This document shows positions 45,072 to 53,171 of a stretch of 64,000 nt of DNA, one piece after another. The stretch is taken from positions 1 through 64,000 of the forward strand of contig JAMBOW010000001.1 in the NCBI GenBank assembly GCA_023715865.1, read 5' to 3'. This stretch comes from Neobacillus mesonae. Lineage in GTDB: Bacteria > Bacillota > Bacilli > Paenibacillales > Paenibacillaceae. The notes under the pieces were generated by a model. That model searched no databases and was not told the origin of the DNA. It saw only the letters and a program-made list of their open reading frames with translations. Position 1 is the first letter of the stretch. Every line of letters starts with the position of its first letter. The position numbers and the translations under genes are program-made.

Positions 45072-46199
45072 ATGGACAATCGATTATGGCTTGAAGACGC
45101 ATGGAGAAATTCGACAGAGAAAGTTTCGGTGAATTTGCGGCGAATCGGAGCAAGGTTTCCCCATGCGAGCCAAGGAGGTATATATGAACTGTCAGGACCG
45201 GAGTGGTGGACGGCCGGATTCTGGCCAGGCATCCTTTGGCTGCTCTATGGGGATAGCGGAGATCAGCAGATGAAAGCGGCAGCGGAAGAATGCGAGGGAG
45301 CGATGGATGCGGTACTGGATGCCTATGTAAGGCTGGATCACGATCTGGGCTTTATGTGGACACTATCGAGTATAGCAAACTATAAGTTGACCGGCAGCGA
45401 GATTTCACGTATCCGTGCCATGAAGGCTGCAAACTTCCTTGCTGCCCGCTTTAACTTGAAAGGAAGATATATCAGAGCCTGGAATCCTTGGCAGGAAGGC
45501 GAGCGTAACGAAGGTATCGCCATTATCGATTGCTGTATGAATACGCCGCTTCTATTCTGGGCTTCAAGAATTAGCGGTGATCCGAGGTATGCTCATATCG
45601 CGAAAGCCCATATGGACACCGTACTTCGTCAATTTATCCGGGAGGATGGATCAGTCTACCATATTATCAACTTTGATGCGGAAACAGGTAATCGGATTGA
45701 AGGATTGGGAGGTCAGGGATACGCTCCGGAATCGGCTTGGTCGCGCGGCTCAGCATGGGCGATTTACGGATTGACGCTTGCCTATCATCATACAGGTCAA
45801 CGGGCGTATTTGACTGCTGCTCATAGAACGGCCAATTTCTTCTTAAGTCACTTGGCAGAGGATCAAGTCCCAGCCTGGGATTTCCGTGCACCAGAGCCGC
45901 TGCAGAAACTCAAAGACAGTTCTGCAAGCTCTTGTGCGGCCAGCGGCCTTATTTTGCTCGGGAAGAAAACGGGCGGCTTAGAAGGAGAATTCTACCAGAA
46001 GCGCGGGGAGCAGATGCTGAAATCTCTTTACGAATCATATGGAGCTTGGAACAACATCAATGAAGAAGGATTAATATTGCATGGCACAAGCAATTATCCT
46101 CAAGGAACCAACATCGATGTTCCGCTAATTTATGGAGACTATTTCTTTGTCGAGGGTCTTGCTCGGCTTAGAGGCTACGATCTATTTTGCTGGGAATAA
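45072..46199 (+). CDS. GH88 unsaturated glucuronyl hydrolase
   Basis: A 375-residue cytoplasmic enzyme with an (alpha/alpha)6 barrel, of the length and pattern of unsaturated glucuronyl hydrolase from Bacillus sp. GL1. The two catalytic aspartates correspond to D91 (LDHDLGFM) and D153 (AIIDCCMN). Further family signs are WWTAGFWPGILWLLY, SRGSAWAIYGL and KDSSASSCAASGL. GH88 enzymes hydrate the double bond left by polysaccharide lyases and so open 4,5-unsaturated uronyl oligosaccharides. It completes the sensing-uptake-hydrolysis locus that starts at 37899. The parent polymer (glycosaminoglycan, gellan, xanthan or other) cannot be read from the sequence. Confidence 0.93.
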   Translation: MDNRLWLEDAWRNSTEKVSVNLRRIGARFPHASQGGIYELSGPEWWTAGFWPGILWLLYGDSGDQQMKAAAEECEGAMDAVLDAYVRLDHDLGFMWTLSSIANYKLTGSEISRIRAMKAANFLAARFNLKGRYIRAWNPWQEGERNEGIAIIDCCMNTPLLFWASRISGDPRYAHIAKAHMDTVLRQFIREDGSVYHIINFDAETGNRIEGLGGQGYAPESAWSRGSAWAIYGLTLAYHHTGQRAYLTAAHRTANFFLSHLAEDQVPAWDFRAPEPLQKLKDSSASSCAASGLILLGKKTGGLEGEFYQKRGEQMLKSLYESYGAWNNINEEGLILHGTSNYPQGTNIDVPLIYGDYFFVEGLARLRGYDLFCWE

Positions 46200-46367
46200 G
46201 AGAAGCAGACATATACAGTAACGCATAATAGAATCAATACTTGGGTCTATATCAACTTACCAGGATAAGACAGAGAAGCTGAATATATCCGGCGCTTATC
46301 TGGCTCATTGCCGCAATTGTCCATTTCCTTATGAGATCTGGTACAATAGCGACTAAGAGGTGAAACG

Positions 46368-46814
46368 ATGCTAGATTCAATTGATAATCATATTTTGCAG
46401 CGCCTTGCTCAGAACAGCAGGATATCATATACCGATTTGGCCAAGGAGGTTGGCTTGTCGGGAGTTGCGGTAAAGGAACGGATTGACAGGCTTGTCACTC
46501 AAGGGATCATTGAGCAATTCTCGATCGTCATTAGCGCTGAGAGGCTGGGTAAAAAAATATCCGCTTATCTGGAGCTGGAAGTGGAGCCGGCCCATTTGGA
46601 TACGATCGTCGAAGCACTTAAAGCGAATGAGCAAGTTGCTGTGCTATACGAGATGACCGGGCCCTGCCTGCTTCACGTTCATATTTTGGTGGAAGACATG
46701 GACAAGATGGACCAGTTTATGCACGAATCAATTTATTCGCTTAAAGGGATTATCCGAGTTGAGAATCAAATATTGCTGAAACGCCACAAAAATCAGGACG
46801 GCTTAAATATATAG
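46368..46814 (+). CDS. Lrp/AsnC family transcriptional regulator
   Basis: A 148-residue regulator with N-terminal helix-turn-helix (MLDSIDNHILQRLAQNSRIS, LAKEVGLSGVAVKERIDRL) and a C-terminal RAM ligand domain (about 65-145). The start has AGAGGTGAAACG upstream. It is monocistronic, ending in a strong terminator. Family members sense amino acids as octamers. The target genes are unknown; the convergent acetamidase-like gene is the nearest. Confidence 0.93.
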   Translation: MLDSIDNHILQRLAQNSRISYTDLAKEVGLSGVAVKERIDRLVTQGIIEQFSIVISAERLGKKISAYLELEVEPAHLDTIVEALKANEQVAVLYEMTGPCLLHVHILVEDMDKMDQFMHESIYSLKGIIRVENQILLKRHKNQDGLNI

Positions 46815-46830
46815 TAGTAGTCCAATAGGC

Positions 46831-46878
46831 AAAAGAGAGAACCGAAGGCTTAACAAAGTCCTACGGTTCTCTCTTTTT
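46831..46878. terminator. Bidirectional terminator between Lrp and acetamidase-like genes
   Basis: AAAAGAGAGAACCG pairs perfectly with CGGTTCTCTCTTTTT; A/T runs on both sides serve the two convergent genes. Confidence 0.93.
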
Positions 46879-46913
46879 GGAATTTTACCTTTATAATGAC
46901 CGTATTAATTTAA

Positions 46914-48467
46914 TCAATTGGTTTTTGATAACTTTGATTTATAAAAGCTGGCAAAATAGTCACTGACCATGGCTGTGTGGCTATCTGAAAGCTGTACCGG
47001 GGCCGTCAATTTGAGTTTCTCGCCGTTGTAGGTTCCCGTCGGCTCGCCAATTTTCATAGAAAGTGTGTTACCGTTGTAGCTGATGGTGATGGTTTGCGTT
47101 ACAGGCTCCCAGCTGACCTTCGACCCGAAGCTTTCGAAGCTGCTTCTGAGCCCCACTGTCTTTTGCTCCGCTTCGCCAAATTGTCCTTTGTTGATCACGG
47201 CGTGAACGCCCCAGTTGCCGTCAACGACTTGCGTAATTCCAAAATCGGAGGACACTGACATTAAGGAATATGCTTCATCCTCCGTTAAATCCATGCCCTT
47301 CATCAGGAAGGACTTTGCTTTCAACGCTGTATCCTTCATTGCTTTATCGATGGAGGAATTGTTATAAATGTCCTCTTGTGCGTTTTCACCGAGCTCTTCC
47401 AGATAGTTTGCGTAGCTAAAGCCGTGAACGACCCATTCATTTTCATTTTCTAGGAGCGGGTAATTTAGCTCGCTAAGCTTTGTATCAAGGTTAGCTTTCT
47501 TATGAAGAATGATTTGAATATCGCCTGTTACAGACGTTTCGATTGCGGTTCCGTTGAGCTCCGAATCACCTTGGCCAGCATGAGGGTCACCTACCGTCAA
47601 CAAAGCGCCTTCTACAGAAACTGGATAATACATCGTTGCGCCTTCGGTTACGCGCCAGTCGTCGATATTGCCGCCGTAATAGGAAGGAGGAACGGAGTCT
47701 ACGATATCCGCTTCTTTTGGAGCAACAGCCATTGTACCAAAATGAAGTCTAACCGGTACCTTTACTCCTTCCAGCACATTAAAGTTTTTCTCAATCGTAT
47801 CGTGGTCGACGACTACACCTGGATAATCAATTGTCGGATGTACGTTTCCGTCTGGATCCGTCTGGGGCGTCCACAAGTAGCTGTACAGTGCGGTAGCATA
47901 ATCCGTTATGCCGTCCGAATCCATTTCATAGATTGTAACAACCTCGCGTGTTTTTGGTTCCTCAATCATTTCTCCGTACAAGTATCCCCAATTGGCAGCG
48001 GCGTTGACGCCATAGGTTTTGCCTGCATATTTCTCATTGCCATTAGGACGGAGCTTCATATCTAATATGCGAACTTCTAGCACGTCCCCAGGTTCTGCGC
48101 CTTCAACAGCGATTGGTCCGGTCATAATATGTACACCAGGTCCGCGGTCCGCTTCGTGCTTATGCTCGCTGTCCCAGTGGAAAATGTCTTCCACGCCGGC
48201 ATCACCTTGTATCATTCTTTCATAATCATCGCCGGAATGGTGGGTAATGGCTTCGACGGTTACTATATCTCCAGAGTTAACAGTGAGCACAGGCTCGCCT
48301 TTGCCGATATTACCCCAACGAACATTGTCTGAATTTGCTGCTAAATAATGTGTCTGTGGTGTAGATGAAGCTTCAACTGTGTTAGAATTCCCTACATAAA
48401 TAATTGAATTAAGTGCGATAAAAGTAGAAACCACTAAACAAACCTTACGTGAAAAACGTTTGCCCAT
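46914..48467 (-). CDS. Exported acetamidase/formamidase-like protein with C-terminal stalk domain
   Basis: A 517-residue protein of the FmdA/AmdA family. The ATG at 48467 is preferred (AAGGGG eight bases upstream) over a TTG two codons earlier. It starts with a signal peptide (GKRFSRKVCLVVSTFIALNS, cleavage near VEASS). The catalytic region (about 35-420) shows FHWDSEHKHEADRGPG, TGPIAVEGAEPGDVLEV, PGVVVDHD and VEGALLTVGDPHAGQGDSE. The last 100 residues resemble the copper-amine-oxidase N-terminal (stalk) domain found in exported Paenibacillus proteins (VGLRSSFESFGSKVSWEP). Known acetamidases are cytoplasmic and lack both the signal peptide and this tail, so this is an extracellular variant. 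Single gene. Confidence 0.88.
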   Translation of the reverse strand: MGKRFSRKVCLVVSTFIALNSIIYVGNSNTVEASSTPQTHYLAANSDNVRWGNIGKGEPVLTVNSGDIVTVEAITHHSGDDYERMIQGDAGVEDIFHWDSEHKHEADRGPGVHIMTGPIAVEGAEPGDVLEVRILDMKLRPNGNEKYAGKTYGVNAAANWGYLYGEMIEEPKTREVVTIYEMDSDGITDYATALYSYLWTPQTDPDGNVHPTIDYPGVVVDHDTIEKNFNVLEGVKVPVRLHFGTMAVAPKEADIVDSVPPSYYGGNIDDWRVTEGATMYYPVSVEGALLTVGDPHAGQGDSELNGTAIETSVTGDIQIILHKKANLDTKLSELNYPLLENENEWVVHGFSYANYLEELGENAQEDIYNNSSIDKAMKDTALKAKSFLMKGMDLTEDEAYSLMSVSSDFGITQVVDGNWGVHAVINKGQFGEAEQKTVGLRSSFESFGSKVSWEPVTQTITISYNGNTLSMKIGEPTGTYNGEKLKLTAPVQLSDSHTAMVSDYFASFYKSKLSKTN

Positions 48468-48825
48468 GCTCAAATCCCCTTCTTATTTAAGTTTGAGTAA
48501 GATTTCCTAACATGTTAGTGAGATTGAGTATAGCAGAAGGTTGTTTGATTAACAATATAAACTTTTAAGGTATTTTGTATTTGATTTATTAACTAATTTT
48601 CTCGATTTTATTTAAAAAGTAAATTGATTGCGATTTTGTTTTGCTTTCAAGAGTACAGCTTCGAAAGTTCATGAAGTGAAGTTTTAATAGCGCAATGCAG
48701 GAGGTATTTGGTGAAAAGTACTATCACCTATGTGAACACGTTCTTGATATGTCGCAATTGAAATATATAATAGGGGTCAGATAAGCGTGTTGTAAGTAAC
48801 AATCATTAGGGCGGGAAGTGATCCA
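48468..48825. other. Divergent intergenic region
   Basis: About 360 AT-rich bases between the divergent acetamidase-like and GNAT genes, so both promoters should lie here; none is clear. Two overlapping very short frames occur near 48695-48785. One starts at GTG 48711 with CAGGAGG six bases upstream and ends after 16 codons. These might be leader peptides or chance. Confidence 0.4.
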
Positions 48826-49299
48826 ATGAATATTCGAAAAGCTGTAGTTGAAGAGCAGGGCATTCTGAAGAACTTGCTTCAGCTATATATGTATGATTTC
48901 ACAGAGTACACTGGCGTCGATTTGAAATCTGCCGGCCTTTACCCAGAGATGCCTGATTTTAATTTATACTGGACTGAGCCGCAGACCCGTGATCCCTTTG
49001 TGATAACGATGAATGATCAAATTGCTGGATTTGCTTTTGTTAAAAAGAAGGGACCAGATAGGGATATTCATGTCCTTTTCCATTTTTTTATATTGAAGAA
49101 GTACAGAATGAAGGGATTGGGCACAGCGGCAGCCAAACAAATATTCAGTTTGTATGAAGGTAAGTGGGAGCTCTGTCAACTTGAAAATAACGTACCGGCA
49201 CAAAAATTCTGGCTAAAAGTTATCTTAGAAATTACAGGCGGGAACTTTGAAGATAAATTCGAGAACGGAAGAAGATATCAATTCTTTACATTTCAATAA
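48826..49299 (+). CDS. GNAT family N-acetyltransferase
   Basis: A 157-residue acetyltransferase. The GNAT core is visible as the beta-4 strand VLFHFFILKKYRMKGLG followed by the acetyl-CoA loop (RMKGLGTAAAKQIF, an R/Q-x-x-G-x-G/A motif), then WELCQLENNVPAQKFW. The start has GGGCGGGAAGTG upstream. It is monocistronic and followed by a terminator. Substrate unknown; small amines, peptides or antibiotics are usual. Confidence 0.88.
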   Translation: MNIRKAVVEEQGILKNLLQLYMYDFTEYTGVDLKSAGLYPEMPDFNLYWTEPQTRDPFVITMNDQIAGFAFVKKKGPDRDIHVLFHFFILKKYRMKGLGTAAAKQIFSLYEGKWELCQLENNVPAQKFWLKVILEITGGNFEDKFENGRRYQFFTFQ

Positions 49300-49311
49300 A
49301 ATACATACTTG

Positions 49312-49339
49312 ACCGCTCATCTGATGGGCGGTTTTTTTC
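49312..49339 (+). terminator. Terminator of the GNAT gene
   Basis: ACCGCTCAT pairs with ATGGGCGGT (one G:T pair), loop of three, then seven T. Confidence 0.92.
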
Positions 49340-49350
49340 TTATTTAAGCC

Positions 49351-49381
49351 TTGAAAGTGACGCAACGTCATTTAATATAAT
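49351..49381 (+). promoter_or_regulatory. MerR-type promoter with 19-bp spacer and central dyad
   Basis: TTGAAA (49351-49356) and TATAAT (49376-49381) are separated by 19 bases, two more than normal. A perfect dyad TGACG-CAA-CGTCA (49358-49370) sits in the spacer. This is the classical arrangement of promoters that MerR proteins twist into an active form, and a MerR gene lies in the operon behind it. Confidence 0.88.
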
Positions 49382-49434
49382 CAATCTAAGATATAGCCAT
49401 GGGGCATATTGCTGTAATGAAAGGGAGCTCGAAT

Positions 49435-49575
49435 GTGAAAAAAGAAGATGTGATTATCTATGCATGTGTTATTGTAGGTGCAGGAATTGGACTAATGATC
49501 GATAAACCGTTTCCTGCAGTACTGGTTGGCCTTGGAATTGGATATCTGATCAAGTACGCGCTATCTAAGGACTGA
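49435..49575 (+). CDS. Small membrane protein (46 residues) leading the MerR operon
   Basis: A short gene starting with GTG at 49435, behind AAGGGAGC, and ending at TGA 49573-49575. The product starts VKKEDVIIYACVIVGAG and has one or two Gly/Val/Ile-rich hydrophobic helices split by MIDKPFP, with a basic C-terminus. It lies between the MerR-type promoter and the merR gene, 27 bp before the latter, so it is the first gene transcribed from that promoter. I recognise no family. It could be an accessory to the GAP-family membrane protein at the end of the operon. Confidence 0.65.
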   Translation: MKKEDVIIYACVIVGAGIGLMIDKPFPAVLVGLGIGYLIKYALSKD

Positions 49576-49602
49576 CTATAGAGAAGTGGAGGGTTGGAGA
49601 AT

Positions 49603-50379
49603 ATGATACACATCAATGAAGTGGCAAAGCAGACAAATATAACTGTGAGAACACTGCGGTACTACGATCAAATAGGGCTGCTAGTATCCTCCTCCAAAAC
49701 CGATGGAGGGCATCGTTTATATACTGAAGAAGATCTTCAGAAGCTGCAGCAGATCCAATTTTACAAAAGTATGGGATACAAACTTTCAGATATTAAAGAC
49801 ATGCTTACAGATCCGAAGTGGAATTGGAGAAATGGCTTAGTCAAGCAATTAACCTACATTTTGGATGAAAAAGCAAGATTGAGAGAGATGGAACTGTCTT
49901 TACGGGCTTTATTAAGCGGTCTTGCGGTTGAAGCAGGGGATAATGACCAGGCAATTCAGAAGCTTATCCACTTATCCATGCAGGATAAAAAAAGATTAGA
50001 GCTGTTTAAAGAAAAGATGTTTAGTGAGGAAGAGCTTGAGCTGTGGGGGAAATTACCCAATATGAATGGTGAACATCCTGAATCAATGGAATGGATTGCG
50101 CTTACGGGGCTTATTACCAAGCACTACACAACGAAGGAACCTTCGTCATCGGAAGTGCAAAATATTATTAGAAGAATGCTGGAAAAGCAAAAAGAGGAGT
50201 TTGAACAAGAAGACGAATTCATCAATAAATTGTGGGATATGAGAAAATCCCCTTCTGTATCTGAAAAACTTGGGTTATACCCGATCAAGCAGGATGTTCT
50301 AGAATACTTGGAGCGAGCATACGAGATTTACTTATCTGGTGAAACTGAAAGTAATAGCAGGCAAGGAGAGAGTCCATGA
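49603..50379 (+). CDS. MerR family regulator with TipA-like C-terminal region
   Basis: A 258-residue regulator. The N-terminal MerR helix-turn-helix is clear (INEVAKQTNITVRTLRYYDQIGLL, then LQKLQQIQFYKSMGYKLSDI), followed by a coiled dimer helix (about 75-115) and a long helical C-terminus (about 120-255) that resembles the antibiotic-recognition domain of TipA-type proteins. The ATG at 49603 is chosen because GGAGGG lies nine bases upstream; a TTG at 49594 is in frame. It overlaps the downstream GAP gene start (ATGA). It should sense a hydrophobic or antibiotic compound and activate its own promoter. Confidence 0.92.
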   Translation: MIHINEVAKQTNITVRTLRYYDQIGLLVSSSKTDGGHRLYTEEDLQKLQQIQFYKSMGYKLSDIKDMLTDPKWNWRNGLVKQLTYILDEKARLREMELSLRALLSGLAVEAGDNDQAIQKLIHLSMQDKKRLELFKEKMFSEEELELWGKLPNMNGEHPESMEWIALTGLITKHYTTKEPSSSEVQNIIRRMLEKQKEEFEQEDEFINKLWDMRKSPSVSEKLGLYPIKQDVLEYLERAYEIYLSGETESNSRQGESP

Positions 50380-51032
50380 ACATAGAATTGCTGCTTATGA
50401 TTGGTGGACTTTCTTTGTTAGATACACTTAGTCCGGCCACATTAGGAGTTACCGTATATTTGCTGCTAACCGAGAAAGATAGATTAGGCTCCAGACTATA
50501 TCTTTATCTGCTTACAGTTGCCTGCTTCTATTTCATCGTTGGTGTAGTGTTAAAGGTTGGATTTGGTTTTGTTTTTGACATATTCTCTGCATTCATACAA
50601 AATCGTATCGTCAGCTGGCTGATATTTTCGGTTGGTGTAATATTGTTTGTCTGGAGCTTCTATATTCCAAATCGAAAAAAGACTCGGTATGCAAAGCCCA
50701 GCTCAAAAAGCAATAAAGCGATAATAGCTCTTGGTATGACAACCTCTTTGGTTGAAGTGGGTACAGCTCTTCCCTACTTCGCAGCCATCGGTCTGATGAC
50801 GGATGCTGGGTTCGTCTGGTATCAATGGTTCCCTGTATTAATTGGTTATAACTTTGTCATGGTGCTTCCTCCAGTGATATTGTATATACTGCATATAATC
50901 TTTGGACGGACGATGCAGCGACCTCTGAATTATATTCAAAATCAAATCTCCAAACAAACTGCCTCGCTTTCCTCATGGATCCTGTGTATTGTCGGATTAT
51001 TATTAATTTATTATAGTCTCGATTATTTATAA
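50376..51032 (+). CDS. GAP-family (LysE-like) integral membrane protein
   Basis: A 218-residue protein with six predicted transmembrane helices. The start LLLMIGGLSLLDTLSPATLGV, the basic mid-loop (NRKKTRYAKPSSKSNK) and TTSLVEVGTALPYFAAIGLM match GAP/Sap-type proteins, which include sulfolipid-addressing proteins of mycobacteria and fold like LysE exporters. It overlaps merR by four bases and is followed by a hairpin. Under MerR/TipA-type control an export role for a toxic lipid or drug is likely, but the substrate is unknown. Confidence 0.85.
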   Translation: MNIELLLMIGGLSLLDTLSPATLGVTVYLLLTEKDRLGSRLYLYLLTVACFYFIVGVVLKVGFGFVFDIFSAFIQNRIVSWLIFSVGVILFVWSFYIPNRKKTRYAKPSSKSNKAIIALGMTTSLVEVGTALPYFAAIGLMTDAGFVWYQWFPVLIGYNFVMVLPPVILYILHIIFGRTMQRPLNYIQNQISKQTASLSSWILCIVGLLLIYYSLDYL

Positions 51033-51050
51033 GAAGAAAGCTAAATTCTT

Positions 51051-51085
51051 TAAGGTGATTGATGAATGGATATCAGTCGCCTTTT
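51051..51085 (+). terminator. Terminator of the MerR-GAP operon
   Basis: AAGGTGATTGAT pairs with ATCAGTCGCCTT (two G:T pairs), then TTTAGC. Confidence 0.7.
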
Positions 51086-51290
51086 AGCTGTGTAAACTTT
51101 CGCGTATTGAAATTTTTCACTTCAGCAGGGACATGGCTATAGTTCACTCATTGTGTAATACTTTTGGTTGATCATGATTCGATTCTTATTACAAAAAACC
51201 GGACGTTCATCATTTAGTGTGAGTTATATGTGCGTTATTACAAAAATCGCAGCATATATTATTTATATTCCTAAATTTGTGTTAGATTAA

Positions 51291-51319
51291 TTGACGCTTA
51301 ATTGACCTTCACCTAAAAT
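51291..51319 (+). promoter_or_regulatory. Putative sigma-A promoter of the deaminase gene
   Basis: TTGACG (51291-51296), 17 bases, TAAAAT (51314-51319), 35 bases before the ATG. The intergenic stretch before it (51086-51290) shows nothing else; no TPP or purine riboswitch motif was found. Confidence 0.65.
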
Positions 51320-51354
51320 CAAGACATATCAGAGAGGGTAAAGGGGAGAATGAA

Positions 51355-51858
51355 ATGGAGAGCACAAAAACTGAGCTTGATCATATTGCTTTTCTCAAAC
51401 GCTGTGTGGAGGTATCCCGCATTGCTCGAGAGAGCGGCAACACACCATTTGGTGCTTTGCTTGCAGATAAAGAAGGGAACATTCTGCTTGAGCAAGGAAA
51501 CGTTGAAATTACTGAGCATCGCTGTACCGGTCATGCAGAAACAGCCTTAATGGAAAAAGCATCTCATACATATGATCCTGCATTTTTATGGGAGTGTACC
51601 TTATATACAACCGCAGAGCCCTGCGCCATGTGTGCAGGTGCCATGTACTGGGGAAATGTTGGGCGAGTTGTATATGGCATCACAGAGAAAGAACTGCTTG
51701 TACTTACAGGAAACGATCCTCAGAATCCGACATTTGACCTGCCGTGCAGAGAGATTTTTGCCAAAGGACAAAAAGAGATCGAAGTTATCGGTCCTTTCCC
51801 TGAGCTTGCGAGTGAAATTGTAGCAGTGCATGAAGGTTACTGGCTGCCTGCTGAATAG
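51355..51858 (+). CDS. Zinc-dependent nucleobase/nucleoside deaminase
   Basis: A 167-residue member of the CMP/dCMP deaminase fold. Zinc ligands and catalytic glutamate are H60 and E62 (GHAETALM) and C90, C93 (AEPCAMCAGAMYWG). The length and the sequence YWGNVGRVVYG resemble guanine deaminases and TadA-like proteins; the lack of the TadA tRNA-binding signature favours a free base or nucleoside. The start has AAGGGGAG upstream. The gene is followed 76 bp later by a THI5-like binding protein, suggesting that the two handle the same pyrimidine or purine compound. Confidence 0.88.
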   Translation: MESTKTELDHIAFLKRCVEVSRIARESGNTPFGALLADKEGNILLEQGNVEITEHRCTGHAETALMEKASHTYDPAFLWECTLYTTAEPCAMCAGAMYWGNVGRVVYGITEKELLVLTGNDPQNPTFDLPCREIFAKGQKEIEVIGPFPELASEIVAVHEGYWLPAE

Positions 51859-51934
51859 GTTCAAATCATTAACCTGCACTTTATGTAAGGGGAAAACCTA
51901 GATTCGTACATACAAAAATAAAGATGAGCGGAGC

Positions 51935-52972
51935 GTGAAGAGTATGTGGGGGAAGTCAGTGCAATGGAATAAAAAGAAATTTAAGGTGGGCGGGCTGCTC
52001 CTTGCTGCAGCTTTAACTTTAACGGCGTGCGGCGGCGGAGAAGCGGGCTCAGACACGACAAGCGCTGCAGGCGGGGAAGCGGAAGTAACACCAGTAAAAG
52101 TTGTGCTTAACTGGTTTGCTAAGACGGAACATGGCGGTTTTTATGCAGCGCAGGAGAATGGGATCTATAATGATAAAAATTTGAATGTGACGATTGAGCC
52201 TGGAGGTCCGCAGGTTTCATCCATTCAAATTGTTGCTTCCGGTAAAGCAGAATTTGGGGTAGCTCATGCCGATCAAATTTTGCTGGCGCGTGAGGAGGGA
52301 ATACCGATTGTTGCTCTGGCAACAACGTTTCAGATTAGTCCCCAAGCACTGATGTATCATCAGGAATCCGGGATTCAGGACTTTAGCGATTTGAACGGCC
52401 GAACTGTATTCATCCAGCAAGGGCAGCCCTACTGGGAGTTTTTGAAGCATAAGTATAATTTGGATACCGTTAAAGAAGTGGCATACACGGGTCAACACGG
52501 TAACTTTATCGAAGATTCACAATCTGCAAGTCAGTCCTTTGTTAACGGTGAGCCATTTGTAGTTGAGAAGCAAGGAATTAATGTGGATACCAAGCTGATT
52601 GCAGATTCAGGCTATGAGCCGTATGCTGCCGTTATTTACACAACGGAAAAGTATCTGGAAGAGAATCCGGAGACGGTAAAAGCATTTATTGGCGGTACGG
52701 TAGAGGGCTGGTATGATTACAGAGAAAATTATGAGCAAATTAACAAAAAAATTCTGGAGATCAACACCAACCTGGCGGAAGATGAGATTGCCTTTGGTGA
52801 GGAGGCCCAGCGGGATTTTGTATATGGTTATGATGCAGAAGAGAACGGCATGGGATATATGACGGAGGCTCGCTGGACCGAGCTGAAAGACCAGCTGATG
52901 GACATTGGATTACTTACAAAGGATATGGATGTTAACGAAGTATTTACAACGGATTATTTGCCTGAGAAATAA
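51935..52972 (+). CDS. THI5/NMT1-like substrate-binding lipoprotein
   Basis: A 345-residue binding protein of the ThiY/RibY/SsuA group. The signal peptide ends in LTAC with C32 lipidated (numbering from GTG 51935; ATG 51944 is an alternative start with no better ribosome binding site). The mature domain opens with VVLNWFAKTEHGGFYAA, the typical THI5 fold start, followed by ASGKAEFGVAHADQILLA. ThiY binds formylaminopyrimidine and RibY-type proteins bind riboflavin precursors. No permease or ATPase follows; the gene is orphaned, with only the deaminase as neighbour. Ligand: probably a heterocyclic amine or pyrimidine (inferred). Confidence 0.9.
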   Translation: MKSMWGKSVQWNKKKFKVGGLLLAAALTLTACGGGEAGSDTTSAAGGEAEVTPVKVVLNWFAKTEHGGFYAAQENGIYNDKNLNVTIEPGGPQVSSIQIVASGKAEFGVAHADQILLAREEGIPIVALATTFQISPQALMYHQESGIQDFSDLNGRTVFIQQGQPYWEFLKHKYNLDTVKEVAYTGQHGNFIEDSQSASQSFVNGEPFVVEKQGINVDTKLIADSGYEPYAAVIYTTEKYLEENPETVKAFIGGTVEGWYDYRENYEQINKKILEINTNLAEDEIAFGEEAQRDFVYGYDAEENGMGYMTEARWTELKDQLMDIGLLTKDMDVNEVFTTDYLPEK

Positions 52973-52986
52973 AATGAATTGACCTG

Positions 52987-53032
52987 AGGTACAGAGCGCA
53001 TTCGTTATCGGATGTGAACTCTGTACCTTTTT
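52987..53032 (+). terminator. Terminator of the THI5-like gene
   Basis: AGGTACAGAG pairs with CTCTGTACCT around a loop of about 22 bases, then TTTTT. Confidence 0.85.
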
Positions 53033-53171
53033 AGGTGTCGGGGAAGAAAGAAGTATGTGATATCGAATGGTTGACTATACAAAAAACTGAGAGAATGTTA
53101 GAGTGGGTTTGATTGCCATTTTTGTTGTTGTTCATGTGACCCTTATCTAAACGATGGAATGGAGGTATTAA

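Noticed and set aside
47502-48065. 187-codon frame antisense to the acetamidase-like gene
   Set aside because: The minus-strand gene is clearly a known family; the plus-strand frame has no ribosome binding site and looks random.
48711-48761. 16-codon frame with a good Shine-Dalgarno sequence
   Set aside because: Too short to judge, with no conserved features; an overlapping 29-codon frame starts at 48695. A leader peptide is possible but not supported.
51086-51354. Possible TPP or purine riboswitch before the deaminase gene
   Set aside because: The conserved CTGAGA and related core motifs are absent, and an ordinary promoter starts only 35 bases before the gene.
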